This document shows positions 38,316 through 47,905 of a stretch of DNA of 64,000 nt, one piece after another. The position numbers were made by a program, and so were the translations under genes. This DNA comes from UBA946 sp031550725 (GTDB taxonomy: Bacteria; Bacillota; Clostridia; Oscillospirales; Ruminococcaceae). The stretch covers positions 310,001-374,000 of the forward strand of contig JAVBOH010000008.1 in NCBI GenBank assembly GCA_031550725.1, written 5' to 3'. How positions within the stretch are numbered: the first letter of the stretch is position 1; each line of letters starts with the position of its first letter. A model generated the notes under the pieces. The model saw only the letters and a list, made by a program, of their open reading frames with translations, ran no database searches and was not told where the DNA came from.

Positions 38316-41261
38316 TTGTCGAGAAAATCGAACTTTAAGAGAATTTTGTCTGCTGTTCTTGCTGTTTTGATTTGCGTTCCAATTGCATCATCAGGGCTTG
38401 TTTTCGCTGATCAGAATACAGATGATAATTCCGTTAGTTCCGATAGTTCCGTTTCTGCTGATAAAAGCAAAGGCGGTTCTTATATTACGGAGGATGGAGT
38501 TTTTGTCAGACAAAAGACGTACAGCGAATACTATGAGGAAAATAAAAATGCCGCAAGACCGAGTGGTGACGTAATACTTACATATGCTGGCTGTGACAGT
38601 GATGCCGAGGTTGTTATTGATACATATGAGGGTGTTGATGGTGCTATAATCTGGCAAAACCAGTATGGTACATTGGATTTCGATGTTGATGTGCAACAGG
38701 CTGGTTCGTATAACATTGAAATTTGTTATTACCCAATTGTTGGCGGTAATACATCTACTGAAATTTCGGTTTTGCTTGACGGTATTTCTCCTTACGAAAC
38801 TGCTACTCGTATTGAGCTGCCTAGAGTTTGGGCAAGTGCATATCCTATCAAGGCTGATAACAAGGATAATGAGGTACGTCCTCCTCAGGTTGAAACTCCA
38901 AAGTGGGTAACAACTCCGATTAAGGATGTCGATGGTCTTTTCAATGAGCCGCTGACTTTCAACTTGGACGAGGGTAAGCATACAATTTCATTGTATTCAG
39001 AAAAAGCAGCATTTGCTATTTCTTACATCAAGCTTTACAATGAAAAGGATTACACAACTTATACTAAGCCTTCAGATGCAGAGCTTAGCAAAAACGCAGG
39101 CACTGAAGTTGTAAAGGTGCAGGGTGAAAATTATGCGTATACTAATTCGCAGACTATTTTCCCAACATATTGCCGTGGCGATTACACAATGGAACCGTCA
39201 CACCCTGTAAAACAGCGTTACAACACTGTTGGTGAGGGCACATGGGACGGCGCAGGTCAGACTATTACCTGGGAAATGACTGTACCTAATGATGGCTATT
39301 ATAAGGTTGGAATTAAAGCTCGTCAGAAAGAACTCCGTGGTATGTATACAAATAGACGTCTTTATATCGATGGTGAAGTTCCAAACGAAAAAATGGCTGA
39401 TATCAAGTTCTATTATGATACTGACTGGGTAACAGTTGTTCCAGAGGATGACAACGGTGAGCCTGTTTATGTTTATCTTACTAAGGGCAAGCGTGAGATT
39501 TCATTGGAAGTTGTTCCTGGTGAAATAGGCGAATCAATGCGTAAGCTTGATGATATCGTTTATGAGGCTAACCAGCTTTATATGCAGATACTCATGATAA
39601 CAGGTCCAACTCCAGATAAATATACCGATTACTATGTTCACAGAGAGCTTCCAGAGCTTTTGCCTGCATTCGAAAGACTTGCAGAGGAGCTTCGTGATGT
39701 TCAAATAAATATTGAATTACTCTCTAAGCAGAATGGTTCTGAGGCTGCTGTTCTTGGACGTCTTGCCGATGTTCTTGATATTTGTGTAGCTAAAAAGGAT
39801 AAAATTCCTGCGATGGTTTTAAACGGCAATATAAAAAATAACGTTGCTGCTGTTTCATCATGGATGCGTAAGTATAGATATCAGCCTTTGGAGATTGACT
39901 TTATTGAGCTATCCCCTGCTGATAACAAGTTCACTCCTGTTAAGACTAATTTCTTTAAGAATTTATCATTTAACTGGAACGCTTTCATAGGCTCATTTAC
40001 AGAGGACTATACAAAACTTTCCGATATTGGAACTGATTCTATCAATGTATGGGTTTCTCTTGGTCGTGACCAGACTAACGTTGTTAAGCAGCTAACTGAC
40101 TCACAGTTCTCCACTGAATACGGTATTGATGTTTCAATCAACCTTGTTCAAGGCGCTATTATGGAGGCAGTACTTGCTGGCAAGGGTCCTGATGCGGCAT
40201 TGTTTGTCGGCGGTGAGTTCCCTGTTAACCTTGCAATGCGTGAGCTTATTATTCCGCTAAATGACATGGATGACTATGATGAGGTTATTTCCCGTTTCCA
40301 TGCAAATGCTACAACTCAGTATACATATAACAAACAGGTTTATGGTATTCCTTTGCAGCAGACTTTCCCAATGATGTTCTATCGTAAGGATATGCTTGCA
40401 TCAGTTGGAATTAATGAGCCGCCTAAAACTTGGGATGAGTTTATTGATATGCTGCCTGCTATTCAGCGTGCTTATATGCAGCCAGGACTAATTCTTCCTG
40501 CTAATAATGGTCAGGGTGTATCAGTTTCTGCATCAACTGAATCAGGGCATACATTTGCACTTCTTATGTTACAGAGCAACACTAACTATTATAATGAAGA
40601 TATGTCCGCAACTAATTTTGACAGCAAGGCTGCTGTTGATGCTTTTGCAAAATGGACTGACTTCTATAATATTTACAAGTTCGACCAGATTTACGATGGT
40701 TTTACACGTTTCAGAACTGGTGAAGCTCCAATCGTTATTCAAAATTACTGTACTTTCTATAATCAGCTGACTATTGCTGCTCCTGAAATTGCAGGTTTGT
40801 GGGATTTCACTTCCGTTCCAGGTACATTACAATCTGACGGCACAATTTCACACGCTGCAAACTCAAATGGTTCTGGCGCTATAATCCTAAAGGGCTGCAA
40901 GAACCCAGAGGCTGCATGGGAGTTCATTAAGTGGTTTACTGAAACTGACACAATGGTAGCTTACGGACAAAACGTTGAAGGCGTTATGGGCCCTCTAGGA
41001 CGTTTTGAATGTGCTAACGTTGAGGCACTTCAAAAGCTTAACTGGTCAAAGAAGGATTTGGATAAAATTCTTTCTCAGATGGGTGAACTAAAGGAAATTC
41101 CTATCAGTCCATCTGCATATGTTGTTACCAGAGATATCATGAATGCTTTCCGTTCAGTTGTAAATGATAAGGATAATCCACGTGAAACGCTCAGATGGTA
41201 CAATATTGACATCAATAACGAAATTACGAGAAAACGTCATAATCTCGGTATTGATAATTAA
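38316..41261 (+). CDS. Large secreted extracellular solute-binding protein with N-terminal carbohydrate-binding-like modules
   Basis: 981 residues, against about 420-550 for ordinary sugar-binding proteins. Start TTG 38316 fits GAAGGGTGG 8 bases upstream; a GTG at 38304 lies inside that site. The signal peptide (SRKSNFKRILSAVLAVLICVPIASSGLVFA) lacks a lipobox. Residues ~60-245 and ~255-430 look like two beta-sandwich, CBM35/CBM6-like modules (AGSYNIEICYYPIVGGN, YYKVGIKARQKELRG). A linker follows, then a type 1 solute-binding domain (~560-980; GKGPDAALFVGGEFPVNLAM, MPMMFYRKDMLASVGINEPPKTWDEF-type motif). It heads the permease genes and should deliver a glycan ligand to them. Confidence 0.9.
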   Translation: MSRKSNFKRILSAVLAVLICVPIASSGLVFADQNTDDNSVSSDSSVSADKSKGGSYITEDGVFVRQKTYSEYYEENKNAARPSGDVILTYAGCDSDAEVVIDTYEGVDGAIIWQNQYGTLDFDVDVQQAGSYNIEICYYPIVGGNTSTEISVLLDGISPYETATRIELPRVWASAYPIKADNKDNEVRPPQVETPKWVTTPIKDVDGLFNEPLTFNLDEGKHTISLYSEKAAFAISYIKLYNEKDYTTYTKPSDAELSKNAGTEVVKVQGENYAYTNSQTIFPTYCRGDYTMEPSHPVKQRYNTVGEGTWDGAGQTITWEMTVPNDGYYKVGIKARQKELRGMYTNRRLYIDGEVPNEKMADIKFYYDTDWVTVVPEDDNGEPVYVYLTKGKREISLEVVPGEIGESMRKLDDIVYEANQLYMQILMITGPTPDKYTDYYVHRELPELLPAFERLAEELRDVQINIELLSKQNGSEAAVLGRLADVLDICVAKKDKIPAMVLNGNIKNNVAAVSSWMRKYRYQPLEIDFIELSPADNKFTPVKTNFFKNLSFNWNAFIGSFTEDYTKLSDIGTDSINVWVSLGRDQTNVVKQLTDSQFSTEYGIDVSINLVQGAIMEAVLAGKGPDAALFVGGEFPVNLAMRELIIPLNDMDDYDEVISRFHANATTQYTYNKQVYGIPLQQTFPMMFYRKDMLASVGINEPPKTWDEFIDMLPAIQRAYMQPGLILPANNGQGVSVSASTESGHTFALLMLQSNTNYYNEDMSATNFDSKAAVDAFAKWTDFYNIYKFDQIYDGFTRFRTGEAPIVIQNYCTFYNQLTIAAPEIAGLWDFTSVPGTLQSDGTISHAANSNGSGAIILKGCKNPEAAWEFIKWFTETDTMVAYGQNVEGVMGPLGRFECANVEALQKLNWSKKDLDKILSQMGELKEIPISPSAYVVTRDIMNAFRSVVNDKDNPRETLRWYNIDINNEITRKRHNLGIDN

Positions 41262-41281
41262 AAAGATTGGAGGGGTAACCT

Positions 41282-42247
41282 TTGGCTCAACAAACACCGC
41301 AAAAGGAAGTTTTGCTCCGTTCTGAAAGAAAGGTTTCTTTCAAGGAATACTGGACATATACATGGAGCGAAATGAAACGCAATTATATGTGTTACTTAAT
41401 GCTATTGCCTTTCATGTTTTTCTTCTTCGTATTCACAGTTATTCCAGTTGTAATGGCATTGCCTATCGGTTTTACCGATTTTGATATGGCGCACTTCCCA
41501 CCAAAGTTCATAGGACTTCAAAACTTCTACACTCTGTTCTTGGAGGATGATGTTTTCCTAGGTTCTATCAGAACAACACTTATTATAGCTATTTTTACAG
41601 GTCCTGTTTCATATGTAATGAGCTTTTTGCTTGCATGGCTCATCAATGAGCTGCATCCTGTATTAAAAACTACATTTACATTGATTTTCTATGCTCCGTC
41701 AATGGCTGGTAATATTTACTTCGTATGGCAGCTCATTTTCTCTGGTGACTCCTACGGTTATATGAATGCAATTTTGAATGAGTTAGGATTTACTTCTGGT
41801 GCAGTTCAGTGGCTGACTGACACACGTTATGTACTTGTATGCGTTATCGTAGTTCAGCTATGGATATCAATGGGTGCCGGATTCCTTGCAATGCGTGCAG
41901 GTTTTCAGGGTATTGACAAGTCCATGTACGAGGCTGGTGCTATCGAGGGTATCAAAAATCGCACACAGGAGCTTATCTACATAACTATTCCATCAATGGG
42001 ACCTCAGCTTATGTTCGCCGCTGTTATGCAGATTGTATCAGCATTTACTGCTGATATTGTTGGACGTAACCTTGCAGGTTTCCCATCAACAGATTACAAA
42101 GCGCATACCATCATGACACACGCATTCGACTACGGCTGGATTCGTTACGAAATGGGTTATGCGTCTGCAATATGCTTTATCCTGTTCCTTGTAATGCTGT
42201 TATGTAACCAATTAATTCGCCGTGTTCTCGGCAAATATATGAACTAG
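41282..42247 (+). CDS. Sugar ABC transporter permease (MalF/UgpA type), pair 1
   Basis: 321 residues, six predicted membrane helices. The cytoplasmic EAA loop EAGAIEGIKNRTQELIYITIPSMGP docks the ATPase in this family. Start TTG 41282 is fixed by GGAGGGG 7 bases upstream; no ATG is available. It lies 20 bases after the solute-binding protein and precedes its partner permease. The ATPase is not encoded in the locus, which is common where one MsmX-like ATPase serves many importers. Confidence 0.94.
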   Translation: MAQQTPQKEVLLRSERKVSFKEYWTYTWSEMKRNYMCYLMLLPFMFFFFVFTVIPVVMALPIGFTDFDMAHFPPKFIGLQNFYTLFLEDDVFLGSIRTTLIIAIFTGPVSYVMSFLLAWLINELHPVLKTTFTLIFYAPSMAGNIYFVWQLIFSGDSYGYMNAILNELGFTSGAVQWLTDTRYVLVCVIVVQLWISMGAGFLAMRAGFQGIDKSMYEAGAIEGIKNRTQELIYITIPSMGPQLMFAAVMQIVSAFTADIVGRNLAGFPSTDYKAHTIMTHAFDYGWIRYEMGYASAICFILFLVMLLCNQLIRRVLGKYMN

Positions 42248-42268
42248 GTGAAGGGGGTACATACGTAA

Positions 42269-43237
42269 ATGAAGAAAGAAATGAAACCGTCTGAAATAGC
42301 GGCAAAGCAAGAGGCTGATAATGCCGCTGCACTTGAAGCGCTGCGCAGACGTCGAGAAAAAGAACATCGCAAAATGGAGAAATCAAAAGGCTCCAATAAG
42401 CGTGTTGGCAAGACTTGGGTTAATGATATCTGGATTTTCGTACTGCTGACTTTCCTTGGATGCTTTATGCTTTTGCCTATTTATATTGCAATTGTAACAT
42501 CCATTAAGCCAGTGCAGGAAATTTTCATAATGCCTCCGAAGCTTTATGCTATTGACCCGACATTTGAAAACTTTAAGGACCTGTTTCAAGTTGCAAGCAA
42601 CTCATGGGTACCTTTCTCAAGAAACGTTTTTAACAGTATTTTCGTTACAGTTACAGTTACTGTACTTCACGTTTTATTCGCTTGTACAGCGGCGTTTATA
42701 CTTGCAAAGTGTAAATTCCCAGGTGCAAAGCTATTGAATAAGCTTGTTGTATTAGCACTTCTCTTTAACAGTACAGTTACATATATCATGCAGTACATCG
42801 TAATGGCTAGACTAGGCATGATTAATACATACTGGGCACTTCTTCTTCCACTTATTGCATCATCAATGGGCTTGTTCCTCATGATTCAGAGTATTGGACA
42901 AATTCCTGACTCCATGATTGAGGCTGCAAAGGTTGACGGCGCAAGCTTAATGAAGATATGCTGGGGTATTGTAATGCCAAACTCAAAGCCTGCACTTATG
43001 ACTATTATCATCTTCCAGTTCCAAGCTGCATGGAACAATACAGGCGGTTCATTTGTATATAATGAAGCACTTAAAACAATCCCGACAGTTGTACAGCAGA
43101 TTGCTGCTGCGGGTATTGCAAGACAGGGTGCGATTGCTGCATCAGCAGTAGTACTTATGGTACCTCCGCTTGCTATCTTTATTGCAGCTCAGAGTAACGT
43201 TATGGAAACTATGGCTCATGCGGGAATGAAAGATTAA
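42269..43237 (+). CDS. Sugar ABC transporter permease (MalG/UgpE type), pair 1
   Basis: 322 residues. A charged N-terminal extension (~1-50, AKQEADNAAALEALRRRREKEHR) precedes six membrane helices. The EAA loop EAAKVDGASLMKICWGIVMPNSKP and the C-terminal end match MalG-type permeases. It partners the 41282 gene. AAGGGGG lies about 12 bases before the ATG. A hairpin overlaps its stop codon. Confidence 0.94.
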   Translation: MKKEMKPSEIAAKQEADNAAALEALRRRREKEHRKMEKSKGSNKRVGKTWVNDIWIFVLLTFLGCFMLLPIYIAIVTSIKPVQEIFIMPPKLYAIDPTFENFKDLFQVASNSWVPFSRNVFNSIFVTVTVTVLHVLFACTAAFILAKCKFPGAKLLNKLVVLALLFNSTVTYIMQYIVMARLGMINTYWALLLPLIASSMGLFLMIQSIGQIPDSMIEAAKVDGASLMKICWGIVMPNSKPALMTIIIFQFQAAWNNTGGSFVYNEALKTIPTVVQQIAAAGIARQGAIAASAVVLMVPPLAIFIAAQSNVMETMAHAGMKD

Positions 43238-43391
43238 ACAAAATCTTCGATTTTGTTTAATCTTGTGCCAATCGAAGATTGGCACGGTTACAAGCTAAGG
43301 AAAGTTCTGTTTCAATCAAAGATTGAGCGGGCTTACTGGCTAAGGAAAGTTCTGTTTCAATCGAAGATTAGCACGGTTACAAGCTAAGGGA
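43232..43391 (+). repeat. Hairpin pair plus ~45-base tandem repeats
   Basis: Two perfect hairpins stand in tandem: GATTAAACAAAAT...ATTTTGTTTAATC (43232-43262, including the stop codon) and GTGCCAATC-GAA-GATTGGCAC (43265-43285). They run into direct repeats beginning CTAAGGAAAGTTCTGTTTCA at 43295 and 43340, with a third partial start at 43384. The CAATCGAAGATT core recurs in each unit. It sits inside the transport operon; possible roles are mRNA stabilisation or attenuation between the permeases and the downstream genes. Confidence 0.7.
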
Positions 43392-43464
43392 AGATTGTCT
43401 TTCACTTATAAACAGTAACTTAATAATTCCATGCATTTGAAAATTTATAGAAAAGGGTGATAAT

Positions 43465-44979
43465 ATGTCAAAGCATAAAAGCTTTAAGACACTTACTTCA
43501 ATGCTTTTAGCTGCTTGTTTTACAGCATCAATAGTTGCTGTAAACGTATCTGCAGTCGAGGCATATGACCCTTACAGCTACGACAGATGGGGCGATCCTG
43601 TTTCATCTCAGGCAGGTTATGTTGCCGATAAATTTGTTGATGGTATTTCAATGGGCTGCGGTTCTTTCAATGAGCCAGCCGATATGTATATATCCTATGA
43701 CAATCTGATGTATATAGCTGATAAGGGAAATAACAGAATTGTAATAGCAGACATTCAATTGAATTACATTAAGGAAATGAAAGAATTTAACCATAATGGT
43801 GAAACTCTTACATTGAATAAACCGCTAGGTGTTTATGTTGACCAGTATACAGGCTTCATTTACATTTGCGACTCGGAAAATGACCGTGTTCTTAAATGTG
43901 ATACAGACGGTAATGTTGATAAAATCTTCACAAGACCAATTAACGAGATTTATTCTGCTGACGTAACCTTTAATCCTAACAAGGTTTGTGTTGACAAGGC
44001 AGGCAACGTTTATATCGTTGTTAAGTCCGTTACAAAGGGTGCTGTTATGTATGACAAGGAAGGCGAGTTCCTCGGTTTCTTTGGTGCAAATACAGTTCAG
44101 CAGACTGCTGAAGTACTATCAAATGCATTCTGGAACTTATTCAAAACAGATGACCAGAAAGCTCGTTCAAAGAAAACTACTCCAGTAGGTTTTACAAACT
44201 TTGATATTGATGATGACGGCTTTATTTACACCGTTACAGATTCACAGACAACAACACAGGACTTACTCAAGAAGTTAAATCCTCGTGGTGACAATATCAT
44301 TGACTCTTTGGGTATTGGTTCAGAGTTTACATTTGGTGACAGACCGCCAACTTATTATTCCATCTATGCTAAACAATCAAGCTTAACAGATATTGATATC
44401 GGTCCTAACGGCGAGCTTAATATCCTTGACTTTGAGCATGGACGCATCTTCCAGTACGACAAAGAATGCTGGCTGCTCTTTATAATGGGCGGCATCGGTG
44501 AGCAGCTCGGTACATTCCGTTCCGCAACTGCTATCGAAAGCTATGATGATAAGCTTTTTGTACTTGACTCAAGAAAAAATAACATCACTATCTTCACAAG
44601 AACTGTATTTGGTGAGATTGTTACAGATGCTGCTAACCTTTACAATGATGGCTACTATGTGGAATCGCTTGTTCCATGGCAGAATGTATTGAAGTATGAC
44701 GGTAACTACCGCCGTGCTTATATGGGTATTGGCAATGCACTTTATAATCAGTATAAGTATGAAGAGGCAATGGAATACTTTAAGATTGGTAAAGCACAGT
44801 ATCGTTACGGCAGAGCATTTGAGGGTTACCGTGACCAGTGGCTAAAGGAAAACTTTACTGCAATTCTTGTTGTATTAGCATTGATTATCGTTGCGGTATT
44901 TGTTATTAAGTGGCTGTTCAAAAAGGAAATCCTAAGGCTGCCAAGATTCTTTAGACTACGAAGAAAGGGGAATAATTAA
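43465..44979 (+). CDS. Secreted NHL-repeat beta-propeller protein with C-terminal membrane anchor
   Basis: 504 residues. The signal peptide (FKTLTSMLLAACFTASIVAVNVSA) is followed by NHL-type blades (~65-400): FNEPADMYISYDNLMYIADKGNNRIVI, LNKPLGVYVDQYTGFIYICDSENDRVL, NKVCVDKAGNVYIV, LTDIDIGPNGELNILD. A TPR-like helical pair follows (~415-460; RAYMGIGNALYNQYKYEEAMEYFKIG) and one membrane helix (~470-490) before a basic tail. It is predicted to sit on the outer face, bound to a partner or glycan. It is translationally coupled to the next gene (TAATG overlap). Confidence 0.88.
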   Translation: MSKHKSFKTLTSMLLAACFTASIVAVNVSAVEAYDPYSYDRWGDPVSSQAGYVADKFVDGISMGCGSFNEPADMYISYDNLMYIADKGNNRIVIADIQLNYIKEMKEFNHNGETLTLNKPLGVYVDQYTGFIYICDSENDRVLKCDTDGNVDKIFTRPINEIYSADVTFNPNKVCVDKAGNVYIVVKSVTKGAVMYDKEGEFLGFFGANTVQQTAEVLSNAFWNLFKTDDQKARSKKTTPVGFTNFDIDDDGFIYTVTDSQTTTQDLLKKLNPRGDNIIDSLGIGSEFTFGDRPPTYYSIYAKQSSLTDIDIGPNGELNILDFEHGRIFQYDKECWLLFIMGGIGEQLGTFRSATAIESYDDKLFVLDSRKNNITIFTRTVFGEIVTDAANLYNDGYYVESLVPWQNVLKYDGNYRRAYMGIGNALYNQYKYEEAMEYFKIGKAQYRYGRAFEGYRDQWLKENFTAILVVLALIIVAVFVIKWLFKKEILRLPRFFRLRRKGNN

Positions 44980-45608
44980 TGCTTGATTTATCACAAGGTC
45001 AGTTTTTAAAGCACGTTATTGTGCATCCTTTTGAGGGTTTTGAAGATTTACGCTGGAAAAAAAGCGGCTCTATGATTATTGCATGGGGAATTGTAATTCT
45101 CCTCTTTATTCAGCAGTTCGCATACAGCAGATATTATGGCTTTCAGTTCTATGCTGATTACGATAAAATCTTTAATGTTGTTCCTTATATTTTCAAAAGC
45201 TTTATCATTTTCTTGACATGGGTTGTTGCAAACTGGGCAATGTGTACTCTCTTTGACGGAGAGGGAACTATGAAACGAATTTTCATCAACAGTGCATACG
45301 CATTAGTGCCATACATTGTTGGTTATCTGATTGGCACAATACTATCTCATTTTCTTGTAATGGATGAATATGTATTTATCGAGCTTATTCAGATACTTGG
45401 TCTTTGCTGGACATTCGTATTGATGATATCTGCAATGAAAGCAGTTCATCAGTTTAGCTTCGGCAAGACGCTCGCTCTTATGGTTCTAACACTTGTTGCG
45501 ATGGTTGCAATTCTATTCCTTTTAACTTTGCTATTGACACTATTCCAGCAGATATTGATATTCGTATTGTCAATTTACACAGAGTTATCTTACAGGCTCA
45601 GAGTCTAG
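44979..45608 (+). CDS. YIP1-family membrane protein
   Basis: 209 residues with about five or six membrane helices, beginning LKHVIVHPFEGFEDLRWKKSGS, the usual opening of bacterial Yip1-domain proteins. The helices follow (IIAWGIVILLFIQQFAYSRYYGF, FLTWVVANWAMCTLFDGEGTMKRIF, YALVPYIVGYLIGTILS). Biochemical role unknown. Its start overlaps the stop of the NHL gene by one base. The NHL-YIP1-DUF5696 run between permeases looks like a functional unit. Confidence 0.88.
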   Translation: MLDLSQGQFLKHVIVHPFEGFEDLRWKKSGSMIIAWGIVILLFIQQFAYSRYYGFQFYADYDKIFNVVPYIFKSFIIFLTWVVANWAMCTLFDGEGTMKRIFINSAYALVPYIVGYLIGTILSHFLVMDEYVFIELIQILGLCWTFVLMISAMKAVHQFSFGKTLALMVLTLVAMVAILFLLTLLLTLFQQILIFVLSIYTELSYRLRV

Positions 45609-45634
45609 TATTAATGAAAAGTGGTGAAAACTAA

Positions 45635-47905
45635 ATGCGTTTAAAACTAAAAAAGATGTTGGCACTCGTTTGCTGTATCGCTTTGATGATACCAATAGGC
45701 ACAATGGCTGTCAGCTCTGATGAGCCTGAAGATGCTGCCGTAGAAGATATAGCTGAGGATGATAACAAGAAATCTGATGCGGTCGCAAGAACAGAGGACG
45801 AGGCTTTTGCTTTGATGGAGCTTGTTACAGAAAATAACAATCTTGCTCTATATCTTAACAAAACCGAGGCTACTCTTGCTTTAAAGGATAAGAATTCAGG
45901 CGAAATATGGTGGTCAAATCCAATCAATGCCGATTTATCATCAGGTAAATCAGCACAGATTCAAGAGCTTAAGGCTGGAATGACCTTGATTTACGGTGAA
46001 GTTTCCAAGAGAAGAACAACAACTGTAAACAGCAAGATGAAGGGTAAGGTTAAGTACACTAATGTCAAGAACGGCGTTAAGGGTACATATACATTTGCTA
46101 CTGCAGGAATTACAGTTCCTGTTACTTACACTCTTGAAAATGATTACCTTAAGGTTTATGTTGACACAACTGAAATCGAGGAAAAGGAAGGCGACAAGAT
46201 TACAACAGACCTTTCCTTTATGACAACTTTCGGCGCTGCTGATACAGACGAAAATGGTTATTTTGTTATTCCTGACGGTTCTGGTGCAATCGTAAACTTC
46301 AACAATCAGAAAACAAGCTACAAGGTTTACTCAGGCAAGGTTTACGGCAGAGATATTACTGCCATTAAAGTAACAAAGCCTTCTACAACTCAGAACGTTT
46401 CACTTCCTATGTACGGTATCGTTAAAGGAAATTCGGGACTAATGGTTGTTGCTGACAAGGGTGACACCTGTGCTACTATTAACTCATATGTTGCAGGACA
46501 GAACAAAACAAGCTACAATACTTGTTACTTTGATTTTGAAATCCGTACTTCTGACGAATACCTGATGGGCGGCGACGCTAATCCGCTTAAGGTTTTCGAA
46601 AAAAGAGGTATCCTTGTTCCTGAAATCGAAGTAAGATACTATCCTGTATCCAATGCAGACAAGAGCGATGTTAACTATGTTGATATTGCTAATAAATACA
46701 GAGATTATTTAACAACTGAAAAGAATGTTACAAAGTCTGAATCAGTTAAGGACACTTCGATGTACATTGACTTGTACGGCGGCGTTATGAAAACTGAAAC
46801 AGTACTAGGTATCCCTGTAAATATGGCTCATAAAGCTACAACATTCAAGGACGCTCAGAGCATTCTTGAACAGCTTAAGGGTCTTGGCACAACTGATATT
46901 GTAGTTAACTATAATCAGTGGACATCAGCGGATATTAAGCAGAAGGTTTCTGATTCTGCATCACCGTCAGCACTTCTTGGCGGTAAGAGCGGCTTCAATA
47001 AGCTTATGAAGTATGCAGACGGCAATGATATCACAATCTATCCTGCTGTTGATAACCTGACATTTAAGTCAGGCGGCGGATACTTCACTGTAACAGATAC
47101 TTCAATCCGTGTTTCAAATGCTTATTCAAGACAGATTATTTATGACTTGGCATATGGCGTTGAAAACAAGTTCTATAAGTCCGTTTCACTTCTTTCTCCT
47201 GCTAGATACGGCAAGGTTTTTGATAACCTAGCTGATAGTTACAGCAAGAATAAGATTGATACAATCTCACTTGGCTCATGGGCTAACAAGATTTATGGTG
47301 ACTACGGCAAAAAGGCTGTTTCAAGAGAAATGGCAAAGGGTTATATTGAGGATGGATATGCATTGCTCGATTCTAAGGTTGGCTCAGTGCTTGCTGATAA
47401 AGCAAATGCTTATGTAATCCCTTATGTTGATCATATCACTAATGTTCCTCTAAGTTCAAGCAAGTTTGACATCTTTGATATGGAAATTCCATTCTATCAG
47501 ATTGTTATGCATGGTGTTAAGTCATATTCAACTACTGCGATTAACGGCGATGCAGATGTTGCTGACCTAGTTTTGAGAGGTATTGCATCAGGAAGCAATA
47601 TGCACTTTGATTTCGTTGCTGATGACGCAAGCGAACTTAAAGATACACTTTATGATACACTGTTCTACTCTAACTACACATACTGGATAGAGGATGCAGC
47701 AGGATGCGCAAAATTTGCTGATGATATTCTCGGAGATGTTTCAGACCAGCAGATTACAGCTTACAATATTATTTCCGATAATGAAATCGAAACTGTATAT
47801 GCTAACGGAACAAAAACTCTTGTAAATCTTTCTGATAATACTGTTACAAAAAACGGCAAGGTTTATAAGCTAAGTGATTATGCTTCTAAGGGGGTTATCG
47901 GCTGA
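45635..47905 (+). CDS. Secreted DUF5696-type protein, glycoside-hydrolase-like
   Basis: 756 residues. The signal peptide (LKKMLALVCCIALMIPIGTMA) is followed by an acidic linker (~25-50), a beta-rich domain (~60-360; ALYLNKTEATLALKDKNSGEIWWSNP, FVIPDGSGAIVNFNNQKTSY) and a probable TIM-barrel-like C-terminal half (~370-700; TDIVVNYNQWTSADIK, ITIYPAVDNLTF, NAYVIPYVDHITNVPL). The overall pattern fits DUF5696, which often accompanies sugar transporters. No catalytic pair can be named with confidence. Its stop overlaps the next permease start (TGATG). Confidence 0.82.
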   Translation: MRLKLKKMLALVCCIALMIPIGTMAVSSDEPEDAAVEDIAEDDNKKSDAVARTEDEAFALMELVTENNNLALYLNKTEATLALKDKNSGEIWWSNPINADLSSGKSAQIQELKAGMTLIYGEVSKRRTTTVNSKMKGKVKYTNVKNGVKGTYTFATAGITVPVTYTLENDYLKVYVDTTEIEEKEGDKITTDLSFMTTFGAADTDENGYFVIPDGSGAIVNFNNQKTSYKVYSGKVYGRDITAIKVTKPSTTQNVSLPMYGIVKGNSGLMVVADKGDTCATINSYVAGQNKTSYNTCYFDFEIRTSDEYLMGGDANPLKVFEKRGILVPEIEVRYYPVSNADKSDVNYVDIANKYRDYLTTEKNVTKSESVKDTSMYIDLYGGVMKTETVLGIPVNMAHKATTFKDAQSILEQLKGLGTTDIVVNYNQWTSADIKQKVSDSASPSALLGGKSGFNKLMKYADGNDITIYPAVDNLTFKSGGGYFTVTDTSIRVSNAYSRQIIYDLAYGVENKFYKSVSLLSPARYGKVFDNLADSYSKNKIDTISLGSWANKIYGDYGKKAVSREMAKGYIEDGYALLDSKVGSVLADKANAYVIPYVDHITNVPLSSSKFDIFDMEIPFYQIVMHGVKSYSTTAINGDADVADLVLRGIASGSNMHFDFVADDASELKDTLYDTLFYSNYTYWIEDAAGCAKFADDILGDVSDQQITAYNIISDNEIETVYANGTKTLVNLSDNTVTKNGKVYKLSDYASKGVIG

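Noticed and set aside
43295..43391. CRISPR-like direct repeats
   Set aside because: Only two and a fraction copies, units contiguous without unique spacers, and no cas genes.
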